A DNA stretch of 64,000 nucleotides from DATJCV01 sp963707665 (GCA_963707665.1 CAVPQU010000011.1:186001-250000), one strand, 5' to 3'; positions 36,175 to 45,829 are shown, counted from the first letter of the stretch. The notes: generated by a model from the sequence alone, not told the origin. Numbers and translations are program-made.

Positions 36175-37086
36175 ATGGCAGCAATTACAGCAGCAATGGT
36201 AGGCGCTTTACGCGCGAAAACCGATGCGCCAATGATGGAATGCAAAAAGGCGCTGACCGAAGCAAATGGCGATGCGGTCAAGGCGGAAGAAATCCTGCGC
36301 GTCAAGCTGGGCAGCAAGGCATCCAAGGCGTCGTCCCGCGTTACTGCGGAGGGCGTGGTCGCCGCCCATATCGACGGCAATGTGGCCGCCTTGATCGAGG
36401 TTAACTGCGAAACTGACTTTGTCACCAAGAACGACGAGTTCATTGCCTTGGCCAATGCCTGCGCCCGACTGATCGCCGAACACAATCCGGCCGATGTGGC
36501 GGCGCTGTCCGCGCTGCCGCTGGATGGCGCGACAGTCGAAGAGAAGCGCGCCGAGCTGGTCGGCAGGATCGGCGAAAACATGTCGATTCGCCGTTTTCAG
36601 CGGTTTCAAACCGATGCCAAGGTAAGCGCCTATCTGCATGGCACGCGGATCGGCGTCATCGTCGATTTTTCGGGTGCGGATGAGCAGATCGGGAAAGATG
36701 TGGCGATGCACGTTGCGGCGATGAAGCCGGTGGCGCTGTCATCGGCAGATGTGCCGGCTGAGCTGATCGAGCAAGAGCGCTCAGTCGCGGCCCTGAAAGC
36801 CGCTGAAGATGCTACCAAGGCGCAAGCCGAGGGCAAGCCGGCGCAGTCGCCGGAAATCGTGGCGCGCCGTGTGGATGGTGCCGTGCAGAAATACCTGAAG
36901 GAAGTTTCATTGCTGAACCAGCCGTTTGTCAAGAATGACAAGCAAACGGTGGAACAAATGTTGAAAGCAGCTGGTGCCGTGGTCAACCGCTTTACGCTGT
37001 ACGTGGTGGGCGAAGGCATCGAGAAGAGGCAGGATGACTTTGCTGCTGAAGTGGCAGCCCAGGTAGCTGCGGCCAAGCAAGCCTGA
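36175..37086 (+). CDS. tsf: Translation elongation factor Ts
   Basis: EF-Ts exchanges GDP on EF-Tu. The 303-residue protein has the N-terminal UBA-like domain (MAAITAAMVGALRAKTDAPM, KKALTEANGDAVKAEEILR) and the core signature VNCETDFVTKNDEF. The C-terminal KEVSLLNQPFVKNDKQTVE is typical. The ribosome site CCAGGAGAAAAAAT is strong. The length is normal for beta- and gammaproteobacteria. Confidence 0.97.
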   Translation: MAAITAAMVGALRAKTDAPMMECKKALTEANGDAVKAEEILRVKLGSKASKASSRVTAEGVVAAHIDGNVAALIEVNCETDFVTKNDEFIALANACARLIAEHNPADVAALSALPLDGATVEEKRAELVGRIGENMSIRRFQRFQTDAKVSAYLHGTRIGVIVDFSGADEQIGKDVAMHVAAMKPVALSSADVPAELIEQERSVAALKAAEDATKAQAEGKPAQSPEIVARRVDGAVQKYLKEVSLLNQPFVKNDKQTVEQMLKAAGAVVNRFTLYVVGEGIEKRQDDFAAEVAAQVAAAKQA

Positions 37087-37097
37087 ACCGGAACAAG

Positions 37098-37119
37098 CGG
37101 GCCGCAAGGCCCGTTTTTT
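37098..37119 (+). terminator. Intrinsic terminator after tsf
   Basis: CGGGCC-gcaa-GGCCCG followed by six T. The six-pair GC stem with a GNRA-type loop is a textbook intrinsic terminator, and it separates tsf from pyrH. Confidence 0.9.
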
Positions 37120-37151
37120 CGATCCGCGCATGGTTGGCGAAGCCGGCCACC

Positions 37152-37165
37152 GGAGTACGGAGTAT
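37152..37165 (+). repeat. GGAGTAT intergenic repeat, locus 5 (abutting GGAGTAC and GGAGTAT)
   Basis: GGAGTAC (37152-37158) directly abuts GGAGTAT (37159-37165), a head-to-tail tandem of the heptamer. There is no partner at 52-54 bp. It lies between the tsf terminator and the pyrH upstream hairpin. Confidence 0.5.
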
Positions 37166-37175
37166 TCTTCAGCCT

Positions 37176-37211
37176 GATTTGCCGTCAAATTGCCAGCAGT
37201 ACCGGCAAATC
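37176..37211 (+). promoter_or_regulatory. Nine-base perfect inverted repeat upstream of pyrH
   Basis: GATTTGCCG (37176-37184) and CGGCAAATC (37203-37211) are exact reverse complements around an 18-base spacer, ending 53 bp before the pyrH start. It could be an RNA hairpin in the leader or an operator. No T run follows, so it is not a standard terminator. Confidence 0.5.
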
Positions 37212-37264
37212 AAATAAACTCTATCCATTCTTGATTGAATCGGATATCGACCACACTCTCGCTC

Positions 37265-37981
37265 ATGACAAAACCTGCCTACAAGCGCATCCTGCTGAAA
37301 CTTTCCGGCGAAGCCCTGATGGGCGACGATCCCTACGGCATCAACCGGGCGACTATCGAGCGTATGGTGGCGGATGTGGCGGAGGTGGCGGCGTTGGGGG
37401 TGGAGCTGGCGCTGGTCATCGGCGGCGGCAATATTTTCCGCGGTGTCGCGCCGGGCGCGCAGAATATGGACCGTGCTACTGCCGATTACATGGGCATGTT
37501 GGCGACCGTGATGAATTCTCTGGCGCTGGCGGATGCGATGCGTCAGGTCGGCCTGACCGCGCGCGTGATGTCGGCGATCGGCATCGAACAGGTGGTGGAG
37601 CCGTATGTCAGGCCGAAGGCGTTGCAGTATCTGGAAGAGGGCAAGGTGGTGATTTTCGCCGCCGGTACCGGTAATCCCTTTTTTACAACCGATACGGCGG
37701 CGGCGTTGCGTGGTGCCGAAATCGGCGCCGAGATTGTATTGAAAGCGACCAAGGTCGATGGTGTGTATACTGCCGATCCGAAAAAGGATCCCACCGCGAC
37801 CCGGCATTCGACGATCAGCTTCGACGAGGCCATCGCCAAGCATTTGCAGGTGATGGACGCGACGGCGTTTGCACTGTGCCGCGACCAGAAGCTGCCGATC
37901 AAGGTATTTTCGATCGTCAAGCCGGGCGCCTTGATGCGCGTGATCCTGGGCGAAGATGAAGGTACCCTGGTGCACGTATGA
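37265..37981 (+). CDS. pyrH: Uridylate kinase PyrH
   Basis: PyrH phosphorylates UMP to UDP in pyrimidine synthesis. The 238-residue amino-acid-kinase-fold protein opens MTKPAYKRILLKLSGEALMG. Other motifs are LALVIGGGNIFRG, IFAAGTGNPFFTTDTAAALR and KATKVDGVYTADPKKDP. ATG 37265 matches the family start; an in-frame start at 37235 would add ten residues without match. It is followed by frr after 37 bp, the usual order. Confidence 0.96.
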   Translation: MTKPAYKRILLKLSGEALMGDDPYGINRATIERMVADVAEVAALGVELALVIGGGNIFRGVAPGAQNMDRATADYMGMLATVMNSLALADAMRQVGLTARVMSAIGIEQVVEPYVRPKALQYLEEGKVVIFAAGTGNPFFTTDTAAALRGAEIGAEIVLKATKVDGVYTADPKKDPTATRHSTISFDEAIAKHLQVMDATAFALCRDQKLPIKVFSIVKPGALMRVILGEDEGTLVHV

Positions 37982-38018
37982 ATTGCATGTATTACGCGTT
38001 GTATAAGAGGAGAGCAGC

Positions 38019-38579
38019 ATGAGCATCGCTGAAGTCAGGAAGAATGCCGAACAAAGAATGCAAAAGTCGATCGAGACGCTCAAGGCCGACCTGGCCAAGG
38101 TGCGCACTGGTCGTGCCCACACCGGCATTCTGGACCATATCCAGGTCGATTATTACGGCAACCCGACACAATTGACGCAAGTCGCCAACGTCACCCTGAT
38201 CGACGCCCGTACCATCGGCGTCCAGCCGTGGGAAAAGAAAATGATTGCCGTGGTTGAAAAGGCGATTCGGGAATCCGACCTCGGCCTGAATCCCGCTACC
38301 CATGGCGACATGATTCGCGTTCCGACTCCTGCCTTGACCGAGGAGCGCCGCAAGGAGATGGTCAAGCTGGTCAAGAATGAAGCGGAAGACGCAAAAATCG
38401 CCGTGCGCAACATCCGGCGCGACGCCAATGAAAGCTTGAAGAAGCTGGTCAAGGATAAAACCTGTTCGGAGGACGAAGAGCGCCGTGCCCAGGACGAGGT
38501 GCAGAAACTGACCGACAAATTCGTGCTGGAGATCGACAAGCTGGTTGCGGAAAAAGAAAAGGAAGTATTGACGGTCTGA
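38019..38579 (+). CDS. frr: Ribosome recycling factor
   Basis: RRF splits post-termination ribosomes with EF-G. The 186-residue protein shows the long three-helix bundle, with LAKVRTGRAHTGILDHI, VDYYGNPTQLTQVANV and the C-terminal RRAQDEVQKLTDKFVLEID. The ribosome site GAGGAGAGCAGC precedes the ATG. The length is the family norm. Confidence 0.97.
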   Translation: MSIAEVRKNAEQRMQKSIETLKADLAKVRTGRAHTGILDHIQVDYYGNPTQLTQVANVTLIDARTIGVQPWEKKMIAVVEKAIRESDLGLNPATHGDMIRVPTPALTEERRKEMVKLVKNEAEDAKIAVRNIRRDANESLKKLVKDKTCSEDEERRAQDEVQKLTDKFVLEIDKLVAEKEKEVLTV

Positions 38580-38637
38580 TGGTGCTTGCAACCTCTTTCG
38601 CAGTTACCGCAAACGTCCTTACTTTCTTCGCATCCCG

Positions 38638-39414
38638 ATGACCTATTCCAGTTCGACCCAGGCGATTCCCGAGGTGGTGGCGGTGCCGCGCCACATCGCC
38701 ATCATCATGGACGGTAACGGGCGCTGGGCAACCAAGCGCTTTTTGCCGCGCGTGGCCGGGCACGCGAAAGGAGTCGAGGCGGTGCGCGGGATCGTCGAGG
38801 CTTGCATCGAACGTGGCGTCGAATACCTGACCTTGTTTGCTTTCAGCTCGGAAAACTGGCGCCGCCCGGCCGAGGAAGTGTCGCTGCTGTTGCACCTGTT
38901 CATGACGGCGCTGGAGCGCGAAGTCTCTAAAATGCACGCCAACAGCATTCGTCTCAAGGTGGTCGGCGACCTCAGTCGATTTGACGCCAAACTGCGTCAA
39001 CTGATCGTGAATGCCGAGCGCCGCACCGCCAACAATACGCGCCTGACAGTCACGGTATGCGCAAACTATGGTGGTCGCTGGGATATCATGCAGGCAGTGC
39101 GCAAGATGATCGAGGAATGTCCGGCCGACTCTGAATTTGACGAGGAACAGTTGGCGTCACGGCTGGCGATGGCGTATGCGCCGGAACCGGACTTGTTTAT
39201 CCGCACCGGTGGCGAGGAACGGATTTCCAATTTTCTGCTGTGGCAATTGGCCTATACCGAGTTGTATTTTGTCGAAACCTGGTGGCCCGATTTCGACGCC
39301 GCGGCCTTGAATCTGGCCATCAGTTCCTATCAGCAACGCGAACGGCGTTTTGGCCGCACCAGCGAACAGGTGACGGAACAGAAGAAGGCGGTCCAATGCT
39401 CAAAACGCGTGTAG
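38638..39414 (+). CDS. uppS: Isoprenyl (undecaprenyl) diphosphate synthase UppS
   Basis: Makes the C55 lipid carrier for peptidoglycan and LPS. The 258-residue cis-prenyltransferase has IAIIMDGNGRWATKR with the metal Asp, LTLFAFSSENWRRP, and the C-terminal signature LFIRTGGEERISNFLLWQLA. It overlaps cdsA by 19 bp. Its substrate pathway begins with the IspD and IspF enzymes at the other end of the window and Dxr downstream. Confidence 0.96.
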   Translation: MTYSSSTQAIPEVVAVPRHIAIIMDGNGRWATKRFLPRVAGHAKGVEAVRGIVEACIERGVEYLTLFAFSSENWRRPAEEVSLLLHLFMTALEREVSKMHANSIRLKVVGDLSRFDAKLRQLIVNAERRTANNTRLTVTVCANYGGRWDIMQAVRKMIEECPADSEFDEEQLASRLAMAYAPEPDLFIRTGGEERISNFLLWQLAYTELYFVETWWPDFDAAALNLAISSYQQRERRFGRTSEQVTEQKKAVQCSKRV

Positions 39415-40214
39415 TCACGGCGCTGGTTCTGCTGGGAATACTGCTTCCCGTCCTGTATTCCCGTTCCTTTCTCGCGCTGATCCTGGTGGCCACGGTTTTC
39501 TTTGCCGCCGCCGCCTGGGAAAGCGCGCGCCTGTTCGGTCTTGCACGGCCGGTGTTCGTGGCCGCGATCTGGACCGCGGTATTCGCTGTGATCGTCTATC
39601 AGGGCGTATTTGCCAAGGCGACCCTGCTGTTCAGCCTGTGTGTCGCCATATGGGTGGTGCGCCTGGCGCCGATGCTGAAAATCGGCTTGCCGGCACTGGC
39701 GAATGTAGGCAATCGCTTGTTGGCTGGAGTGTACGGGATCACCATACTCGGCTGTTTTATTGCCATTGTTGCCTTGTTCATCCATTCGCCACTCTATTTG
39801 CTGTCTGTGATGGCGATTGTCTGGGTGGCCGATATCGGCGCGTATTTTGCCGGCCGGGCCTTCGGCCGACGCAAGCTGGCACCATCGATTTCTCCCGGAA
39901 AATCGTGGGAGGGGGCGATTGGCGGCTGGCTGGCGGTGCTTGTGGTGTCGGCTATTATCATTGTCGCCTGGCCGGCAACCGATACTTTCGCCGTTCGCCT
40001 GCAGCAAAGCTGGGGTTGGTCTGGCGTGACGGCGATCCTGACTCTGATCGTTGCCGCCAGCATTGTCGGCGATCTGTTCGAGTCGCAACTCAAGCGCCGC
40101 GCCGGCATGAAAGATAGCAGCGCGCTCTTGCCGGGACACGGCGGGGTACTGGATCGGATCGATTCTCTGATACCGGTTTTGCCCCTGGCCGTGTTGTCCG
40201 GCTCGTGGCTGTAA
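39396..40214 (+). CDS. cdsA: Phosphatidate cytidylyltransferase CdsA
   Basis: CdsA makes CDP-diacylglycerol in the inner membrane. The 272-residue protein has about seven hydrophobic helices and ends with the family signature SQLKRRAGMKDSSALLPGHG followed by GVLDRIDSLI. The ATG at 39396 (MLKTRVVTALVLLG) lies inside the uppS 3' end. The open frame upstream to 39240 is antisense-like extension without match. Confidence 0.94.
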   Translation: MLKTRVVTALVLLGILLPVLYSRSFLALILVATVFFAAAAWESARLFGLARPVFVAAIWTAVFAVIVYQGVFAKATLLFSLCVAIWVVRLAPMLKIGLPALANVGNRLLAGVYGITILGCFIAIVALFIHSPLYLLSVMAIVWVADIGAYFAGRAFGRRKLAPSISPGKSWEGAIGGWLAVLVVSAIIIVAWPATDTFAVRLQQSWGWSGVTAILTLIVAASIVGDLFESQLKRRAGMKDSSALLPGHGGVLDRIDSLIPVLPLAVLSGSWL

Positions 40215-40234
40215 CGTCTCAAATCGGAAATACG

Positions 40235-41407
40235 ATGCAGCAGATTACGATCTTGGGGTCAACCGGCTCGATTGGCGCTTCCACGCTGGATGTATTGGCC
40301 CGACATCCTGATCGATATCGGGTGTATGCGCTGACGGCGCAGTCCAGCATGGAACGGTTGGCGCAGCAGTGTCTGCAGTTTCGGCCCCAGGTCGCGGTAG
40401 CCGGTTCAGCGCAGGCGGCGCAAACCCTGTCGCGTCTGCTGGCGGGCAAAAATCTTGGAATACAGATCGAATTCGGTGAGGCTGCCTTGTGCGCCGTCGC
40501 CAGCGCGGCACAATGCGATACGGTGATGGCCGCGATCGTTGGCGCCGCCGGCCTGGCGCCCACTATGGCGGCTGCCCGCGCGGGTAAAAAAATCCTGCTG
40601 GCCAACAAGGAGGCGCTGGTCATGTCAGGCCAGCTGTTCATGGATGCAGTCGCCGCCAGCGGCGCTGCCTTGCTGCCAATCGACAGTGAGCATAATGCGA
40701 TCTATCAATGCTTGCCGCCGGGATATCGGCGCACGGGCGTGCCGGCCGGCGTTGCCAAAATCCTGCTGACTGCTTCGGGCGGCCCATTCCTGATGCGCCA
40801 GGTCGATACCCTGGACGACGTTACGCCGGAAGAGGCGGTGGCGCATCCGAACTGGGTCATGGGACGCAAGATTTCGGTCGATTCAGCCACCATGATGAAC
40901 AAGGGACTCGAAGTGATCGAGGCGCATTGGCTGTTCGGCGCACCGGCGGAGCGGATCGAGGTGGTGATCCACCCGCAAAGCGTGATCCACTCGATGGTAT
41001 CGTATGTGGATGGCTCGGTATTGGCGCAACTGGGCAATCCCGACATGCGCACGCCAATCGCGCACGCACTGGCCTGGCCCGAGCGCATCGAATCCGGCGT
41101 TCAACCGCTCGACTTGACGGTAATTGGACAGCTGGATTTTCGCGTGCCGGATTTGACCCGTTTCCCTTGCCTGAAGCTTGCGTATGATGCGCTGAAGGCA
41201 GGCGGCAGCGCGCCGGCCATCATGAATGCGGCCAACGAAGTCGCGGTCCAGGCCTTTTTGGAGCGACGTATCGGATTTCGCAAGATCGACCAGCTGATTG
41301 CGCGCGTCATGGATACGCTGGCACAGGTACCAGCAAGCGCTATTGATGTGCTGCTGGAACAGGATCGCAGGGCGCGTAGCATGACCCATTCGTTCATCAC
41401 GGCGTGA
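40235..41407 (+). CDS. dxr: 1-deoxy-D-xylulose 5-phosphate reductoisomerase Dxr
   Basis: First committed enzyme of the MEP pathway. The 390-residue protein opens MQQITILGSTGSIGASTLDV, the NADPH-binding motif. LPIDSEHNAIYQCLPPG carries the active-site Asp and Glu, and LTASGGPFL and MGRKISVDSATMMNKGLEVI follow. ATG 40235 is chosen over an in-frame GTG at 40205 that overlaps cdsA. Confidence 0.96.
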   Translation: MQQITILGSTGSIGASTLDVLARHPDRYRVYALTAQSSMERLAQQCLQFRPQVAVAGSAQAAQTLSRLLAGKNLGIQIEFGEAALCAVASAAQCDTVMAAIVGAAGLAPTMAAARAGKKILLANKEALVMSGQLFMDAVAASGAALLPIDSEHNAIYQCLPPGYRRTGVPAGVAKILLTASGGPFLMRQVDTLDDVTPEEAVAHPNWVMGRKISVDSATMMNKGLEVIEAHWLFGAPAERIEVVIHPQSVIHSMVSYVDGSVLAQLGNPDMRTPIAHALAWPERIESGVQPLDLTVIGQLDFRVPDLTRFPCLKLAYDALKAGGSAPAIMNAANEVAVQAFLERRIGFRKIDQLIARVMDTLAQVPASAIDVLLEQDRRARSMTHSFITA

Positions 41408-41417
41408 GGTGCACGTC

Positions 41418-42788
41418 ATGAATTTATTGCAGACCACTCTTGCTTTCATCGTGGCGCTCGGAATTCTGGTAACGATTCACGAGCTGGGACACTACCTGGT
41501 CGCGCGCCTGTGCGGTGTCAAAGTGTTGCGGTTCTCGGTTGGCATGGGCAAGGTCATTTTTTCGCGTCGTCTTGGGCGTGATCAGACCGAATGGGCGATT
41601 TCGATGTTGCCGCTCGGCGGTTACGTCAAGATGCTGGATGCCCGCGAGAGCGATCTGAAGGATTTGCCGGCGCAGGACCTGCAGCGTGAATTTACCCGGC
41701 AGTCAGTATGGCGCCGCATTGCGATCGTGGCGGCGGGCCCCCTGGCCAATTTTCTGCTGGCCATAGCCCTGTTCGCGGGGCTGTATATGCATGGCATTCC
41801 GGAGCCGCTGCCAAAATTGCGTGCGGTTCCTGAAAATACGGCCGCCTACCAGGCCGGCCTGCGCGGTGGTGAATTGGTGACCGCGGTCAATGGCGAACCG
41901 GTGCGTATCTGGTCCGACCTGCGCTGGAAACTGGTGCAACTGGTGCTGGAAAAAAAGCCGGTTGAACTGGAGGTGGATCGGTCGCAGGCCGGCTCCGCCG
42001 GACGGACCGAGCCGGCGCGGGCATCGCTGTCGCTGCATGGACTGACTGCGCAGGATCTGGAAAGCGATTTCTTGAGCCGGCTTGGAATCGAATTGGCGCG
42101 ACCGCCAGCGACCATCGGCGCCGTCCTGCCGGACGGCCCGGGGCTGCGTGCCGGGCTGCGGCAGGGCGATCTGGTCCAGAGCGTGAATGGGGTGCCGCTC
42201 GCCGATGGCCTGGCATTCATCGATCTGGTGCGCGCTTCGCCCGGCAAGCTGCTGAGGCTGCATGTGCTGCGCGGCCAGCAATCGTTTGATCTGGACGTCA
42301 CGCCTGAGGCGCAGGCCGGTAGCGATGGGCGCACCGTCGGTCGCATCAAGGTCGAAGTGGCGCTGGCGCCGGAAATGATCGTCGCCAGCGACCCGCCGTT
42401 GACGGCTTTGTGGCGTGCCGGCCAACGCACCTGGGATACCAGCGTTCTGACCTTGAAGATGCTCGGGAAAATGGTGGTCGGGCAGGTGTCATGGAAAAAT
42501 ATCACCGGTCCGATCACGATCGCCGATTACGCCGGCCAGACCGCGCGTACCGGCATGGTCAGCTACATCAGTTTCATCGCCTTCATCAGCATCAGTTTGG
42601 GAGTGATGAATTTGCTCCCGATCCCGGTTCTGGACGGGGGGCTTTTGCTGTATTATTCGCTGGAAGTCTTGACCGGCAGGCCAGTTTCCGAACGATTTGG
42701 AGAAATAGCGCAACGCGCAGGTGTCGGCCTGTTAATGACACTAATGGCGGTCGCTGTCTTCAATGACATTATCCGGCTGATATCCTGA
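41418..42788 (+). CDS. rseP: Site-2 protease RseP
   Basis: RseP is an inner-membrane zinc protease that cleaves anti-sigma-E and remnant signal peptides. From the ATG at 41418 it is 456 residues. The first helix carries the zinc motif HELGHYLVARLCGVKV, two PDZ regions lie in the periplasmic middle part, and the third ligand is in NLLPIPVLDGGLLLYY near the C-terminus. The in-frame GTG at 41409 would add three residues. Its position between dxr and bamA is standard. Confidence 0.95.
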   Translation: MNLLQTTLAFIVALGILVTIHELGHYLVARLCGVKVLRFSVGMGKVIFSRRLGRDQTEWAISMLPLGGYVKMLDARESDLKDLPAQDLQREFTRQSVWRRIAIVAAGPLANFLLAIALFAGLYMHGIPEPLPKLRAVPENTAAYQAGLRGGELVTAVNGEPVRIWSDLRWKLVQLVLEKKPVELEVDRSQAGSAGRTEPARASLSLHGLTAQDLESDFLSRLGIELARPPATIGAVLPDGPGLRAGLRQGDLVQSVNGVPLADGLAFIDLVRASPGKLLRLHVLRGQQSFDLDVTPEAQAGSDGRTVGRIKVEVALAPEMIVASDPPLTALWRAGQRTWDTSVLTLKMLGKMVVGQVSWKNITGPITIADYAGQTARTGMVSYISFIAFISISLGVMNLLPIPVLDGGLLLYYSLEVLTGRPVSERFGEIAQRAGVGLLMTLMAVAVFNDIIRLIS

Positions 42789-42851
42789 TCGTTGCCCGTC
42801 CTGTCCTGGTTGAGTGCCATCGACAGGCATACTGACAATAACCAAGAGCTA

Positions 42852-45191
42852 ATGAAATTACATCCTGCCCGCTTTTCCTTGCCGGCCTTTTCTCGGCATG
42901 CTTTGGCCGTAGCCGCTTTCATACTCTGTACCGGACCGGCGCTGGCAATCGAGCCGTTCGTCGTCAAGGACATCCGCGTCGAAGGCATTCAGCGGACCGA
43001 GGCGGGCACCGTTTTCAGTTATTTGCCGGTTCAGGTTGGTGATACCTTCAATGACGAAAAAGCTGCCGCCGCCATCAAGTCACTGTACGCCACCGGGTTC
43101 TTCAAGGATGTGCGCATCGAGGCTGAAGGCAATGTGCTGGTGGTGCAAGTCGAGGAGCGCCCCGCCATCGCCAGCGTCGAATTCAGCGGCACCAAGGAAT
43201 TCGACAAGGATCAACTGACCAAGGCGCTGAAGGATATCGGCCTGGGCGAATCGCGGATCTACGACAAGGCCTTGCTGGATCGCGCCGAGCAGGAACTGAA
43301 GCGCCAGTATCTGTCGCGCGGGCTGTACGGCGTGCAGATCACCACCACCGTCACCCCGGTCGAGCGCAATCGGGTCACCATCAATTTCGCCGTGAATGAG
43401 GGTGATATCTCGCGCATCCGCCAAATCAACATCGTCGGCAACAAGGCGTTTACCGACAAGCAGTTGCGCTCGGAACTGAAGCTGACCACGCCCGGCTGGT
43501 TTACCTGGTACACCAAGGCGGATCAGTATTCCAAGCAAAAGCTGAGCGGCGATATCGAAGCGTTGAGGTCCTTCTATCTGAACCGCGGTTATCTCGAAAT
43601 GCAGGTCGAGTCGACCCAGGTATCGATTACGCCCGATAAAAAAGATATCTACATCACGCTCAATATCAACGAGGGCCAGAAATACACCGTATCCGACGTC
43701 AAGCTGGAAGGCGAGATGCTGGGACGCGAGCAGGAACTCAAATCGCTGGTGACGTTGAAAAACGGCGACGTCTATTCGGGCCAGAAGCTGACCGACAGCA
43801 TCAAGAAAATTTCCGAGCGCATGGGCAACTTTGGCTATGCCTTTGCCAACGTCAATGCCAACCCTGAAATCAACCGCGAGAAAAACGAGGTTGCCTTCAC
43901 CATTTTTGTCGATCCCGGCAAGCGAGTGTACGTACGACGCATCAACATGGCCGGCAACACCAAGACTCGTGACGAAGTGATCCGGCGCGAGTTCCGCCAG
44001 TTCGAGGACTCGTGGTACGACGGCGCCAAAATCAAGACTTCGCGTGACCGCGTCGATCGCCTCGGCTATTTCAAGGAAGTCACGATCGAGACGCCGGAAG
44101 TGCCCGGGACGAACGATCAGGTCGATGTGAACATGACGGTGGAAGAGAAGCCGACCGGAAATATCCTGTTGGGCGCCGGTTTTTCCAGTGCTGACAAGCT
44201 CAGCGTGACCGGTTCGATCCAGCAGGAAAACGCGTTTGGCAGCGGTAATACGGTCGGCATAGACGTCAATACCAGCAAGCGCTACCGTACCATCTCGGTG
44301 TCGCAGACCAATCCCTATTTCACCGACGACGGCATCAGCCGCAGTTTCGAAGTATTTTTGCGCACCGTGCGTCCGCCCGAGTATTACGTCAGTGACTACA
44401 AGGTCCAGACCCTGGGCGGCAACGTCAAGTTTGGCGTGCCATTTACCGAAATAGATACGATTTTCTTCGGCCTCGGTGTCGAGCGTACGACGGTGCAGAC
44501 CTACATGTTGAACGGAGCGCCCAATAGTCCGGCTGCCTATCAACAGTATGTAAGGGATTTTGGCAATGGTGGGGATAGCGCTACCACTACTGGCTATCCG
44601 TTAACTGCAGCATGGCAGCGCGACAGCCGCGATAGCGCATTGGTGCCGACCACCGGCCGCTATCAGCGTGCCAACTTCGAACTGTCGACGATCGGCTCAC
44701 TGCGCTATTATCGCGGCGTCTATCAGCACCAGTATTTCCAGCCGCTGTTTGGCAATATGACCCTGGCTCTAAATGGCGAGTTCGATTACGGTCACGGTCT
44801 CGGCGGCAAGCCGTATCCAATTTTCAAGAATTTTTATGCCGGCGGCATCGGTTCGGTGCGCGGTTATGAGAGCTCTTCGTTGGGCAGTAACCGTGATCCG
44901 GTAACCAAGGATGCGCTGGGCGGCTCCAAACGTCTATTCGGCAACGTCGAATTGCAGCTGCCTTTCCCCGGCGCCGATCGCAGCTTGCGCTGGTTTACTT
45001 TTTTTGATGCTGGTAACGTGTTCGCCGAAGGCGAAAAAATCAGCACTGCCGAACTGCGCTATTCGGCCGGGTTCGGGATCAGTTGGATCTCGCCAATTGG
45101 TCCTTTGAAACTTAGCTATGGCGTGCCGTTGAAGGTGAAGGAAGGCGACCGAAAGCAGCAATTCCAGTTCCAGCTCGGAACCGGCTTTTGA
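42852..45191 (+). CDS. bamA: Outer membrane protein assembly factor BamA
   Basis: BamA inserts beta-barrel proteins in the outer membrane. The 779-residue protein has a signal peptide ending near ALA-IEPF, five POTRA domains (first FVVKDIRVEGIQRTEAGTVF, fifth KRVYVRRINMAGNTKTRDEV), and a 16-strand barrel. The barrel's loop-6 motif is in SVRGYESSSLG, with Tyr replacing the more usual Phe. It ends in Phe, as expected for barrel proteins. ATG 42852 places the signal peptide at the N-terminus; the frame is open to 42792. Confidence 0.96.
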   Translation: MKLHPARFSLPAFSRHALAVAAFILCTGPALAIEPFVVKDIRVEGIQRTEAGTVFSYLPVQVGDTFNDEKAAAAIKSLYATGFFKDVRIEAEGNVLVVQVEERPAIASVEFSGTKEFDKDQLTKALKDIGLGESRIYDKALLDRAEQELKRQYLSRGLYGVQITTTVTPVERNRVTINFAVNEGDISRIRQINIVGNKAFTDKQLRSELKLTTPGWFTWYTKADQYSKQKLSGDIEALRSFYLNRGYLEMQVESTQVSITPDKKDIYITLNINEGQKYTVSDVKLEGEMLGREQELKSLVTLKNGDVYSGQKLTDSIKKISERMGNFGYAFANVNANPEINREKNEVAFTIFVDPGKRVYVRRINMAGNTKTRDEVIRREFRQFEDSWYDGAKIKTSRDRVDRLGYFKEVTIETPEVPGTNDQVDVNMTVEEKPTGNILLGAGFSSADKLSVTGSIQQENAFGSGNTVGIDVNTSKRYRTISVSQTNPYFTDDGISRSFEVFLRTVRPPEYYVSDYKVQTLGGNVKFGVPFTEIDTIFFGLGVERTTVQTYMLNGAPNSPAAYQQYVRDFGNGGDSATTTGYPLTAAWQRDSRDSALVPTTGRYQRANFELSTIGSLRYYRGVYQHQYFQPLFGNMTLALNGEFDYGHGLGGKPYPIFKNFYAGGIGSVRGYESSSLGSNRDPVTKDALGGSKRLFGNVELQLPFPGADRSLRWFTFFDAGNVFAEGEKISTAELRYSAGFGISWISPIGPLKLSYGVPLKVKEGDRKQQFQFQLGTGF

Positions 45192-45234
45192 TTGATGCGC
45201 GTCGTTTATTACTTGTTTCTGGAGAATGACCTTG

Positions 45235-45750
45235 ATGTATTTACCTAAATTATCCGTACTGCTGAAATCCGTCGTTGTCTGTGCCGCATCGGTGGTGTTG
45301 ATCGCCAATGCCCACGCGCAGGACATGAAAATCGGTTTTGTCAGCACCGAGCGCATCTTCCGTGAGGCTAACCCGGCCAAGACCGCCAACAGCAAGATCG
45401 AACAGGAATTTTCCAAGCGCGACAAGGAATTGCAAGATCTGGGCCTGCGCCTGAAAGGCCTGTCCGAGAAGCTGGACAAGGATGGTCCGGTGCTCTCCGA
45501 TTCGGAGCGCGCCAAACGGCAGCGCGAAGTGGCCGATGTCGACAAGGAATTTCAGCGCAAACAGCGTGAATTTCGCGAAGATCTGAATCAGCGCAAGAAT
45601 GAAGAACTGGCGATTGTGCTGGACCGCACCAACAAGGTTATCAAGCAAATCGCGGAAGCGGAAAAATACGATATCGTGTTCCAGGAAGCGGTCTATATCA
45701 GCCCGCGCATCGATATTACCGACAAAGTGCTGAAGGCACTCAACAAGTAA
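45235..45750 (+). CDS. skp: Periplasmic chaperone Skp/OmpH
   Basis: Skp escorts unfolded outer-membrane proteins to BamA. The 171-residue protein has a signal peptide ending in NAHA-QDMKIG, then IGFVSTERIFREANPAK and a long charged helical hairpin (residues about 45-130). ATG 45235 is preferred: GGAG lies about ten bases upstream, while the ATG at 45226 is too close to it. It lies between bamA and lpxD, as usual. Confidence 0.93.
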   Translation: MYLPKLSVLLKSVVVCAASVVLIANAHAQDMKIGFVSTERIFREANPAKTANSKIEQEFSKRDKELQDLGLRLKGLSEKLDKDGPVLSDSERAKRQREVADVDKEFQRKQREFREDLNQRKNEELAIVLDRTNKVIKQIAEAEKYDIVFQEAVYISPRIDITDKVLKALNK

Positions 45751-45829
45751 GCCCGACCGATTGCCGATAGCCGTTGCGGCCGTATTCGGGCCGAGGCCTG
45801 GCGCGGCGCTGCATGACTGAAGAAACCAC

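Noticed and set aside
43080..44543. 487-codon minus-strand open frame inside bamA
   Set aside because: Antisense shadow of an intact, recognised barrel protein.
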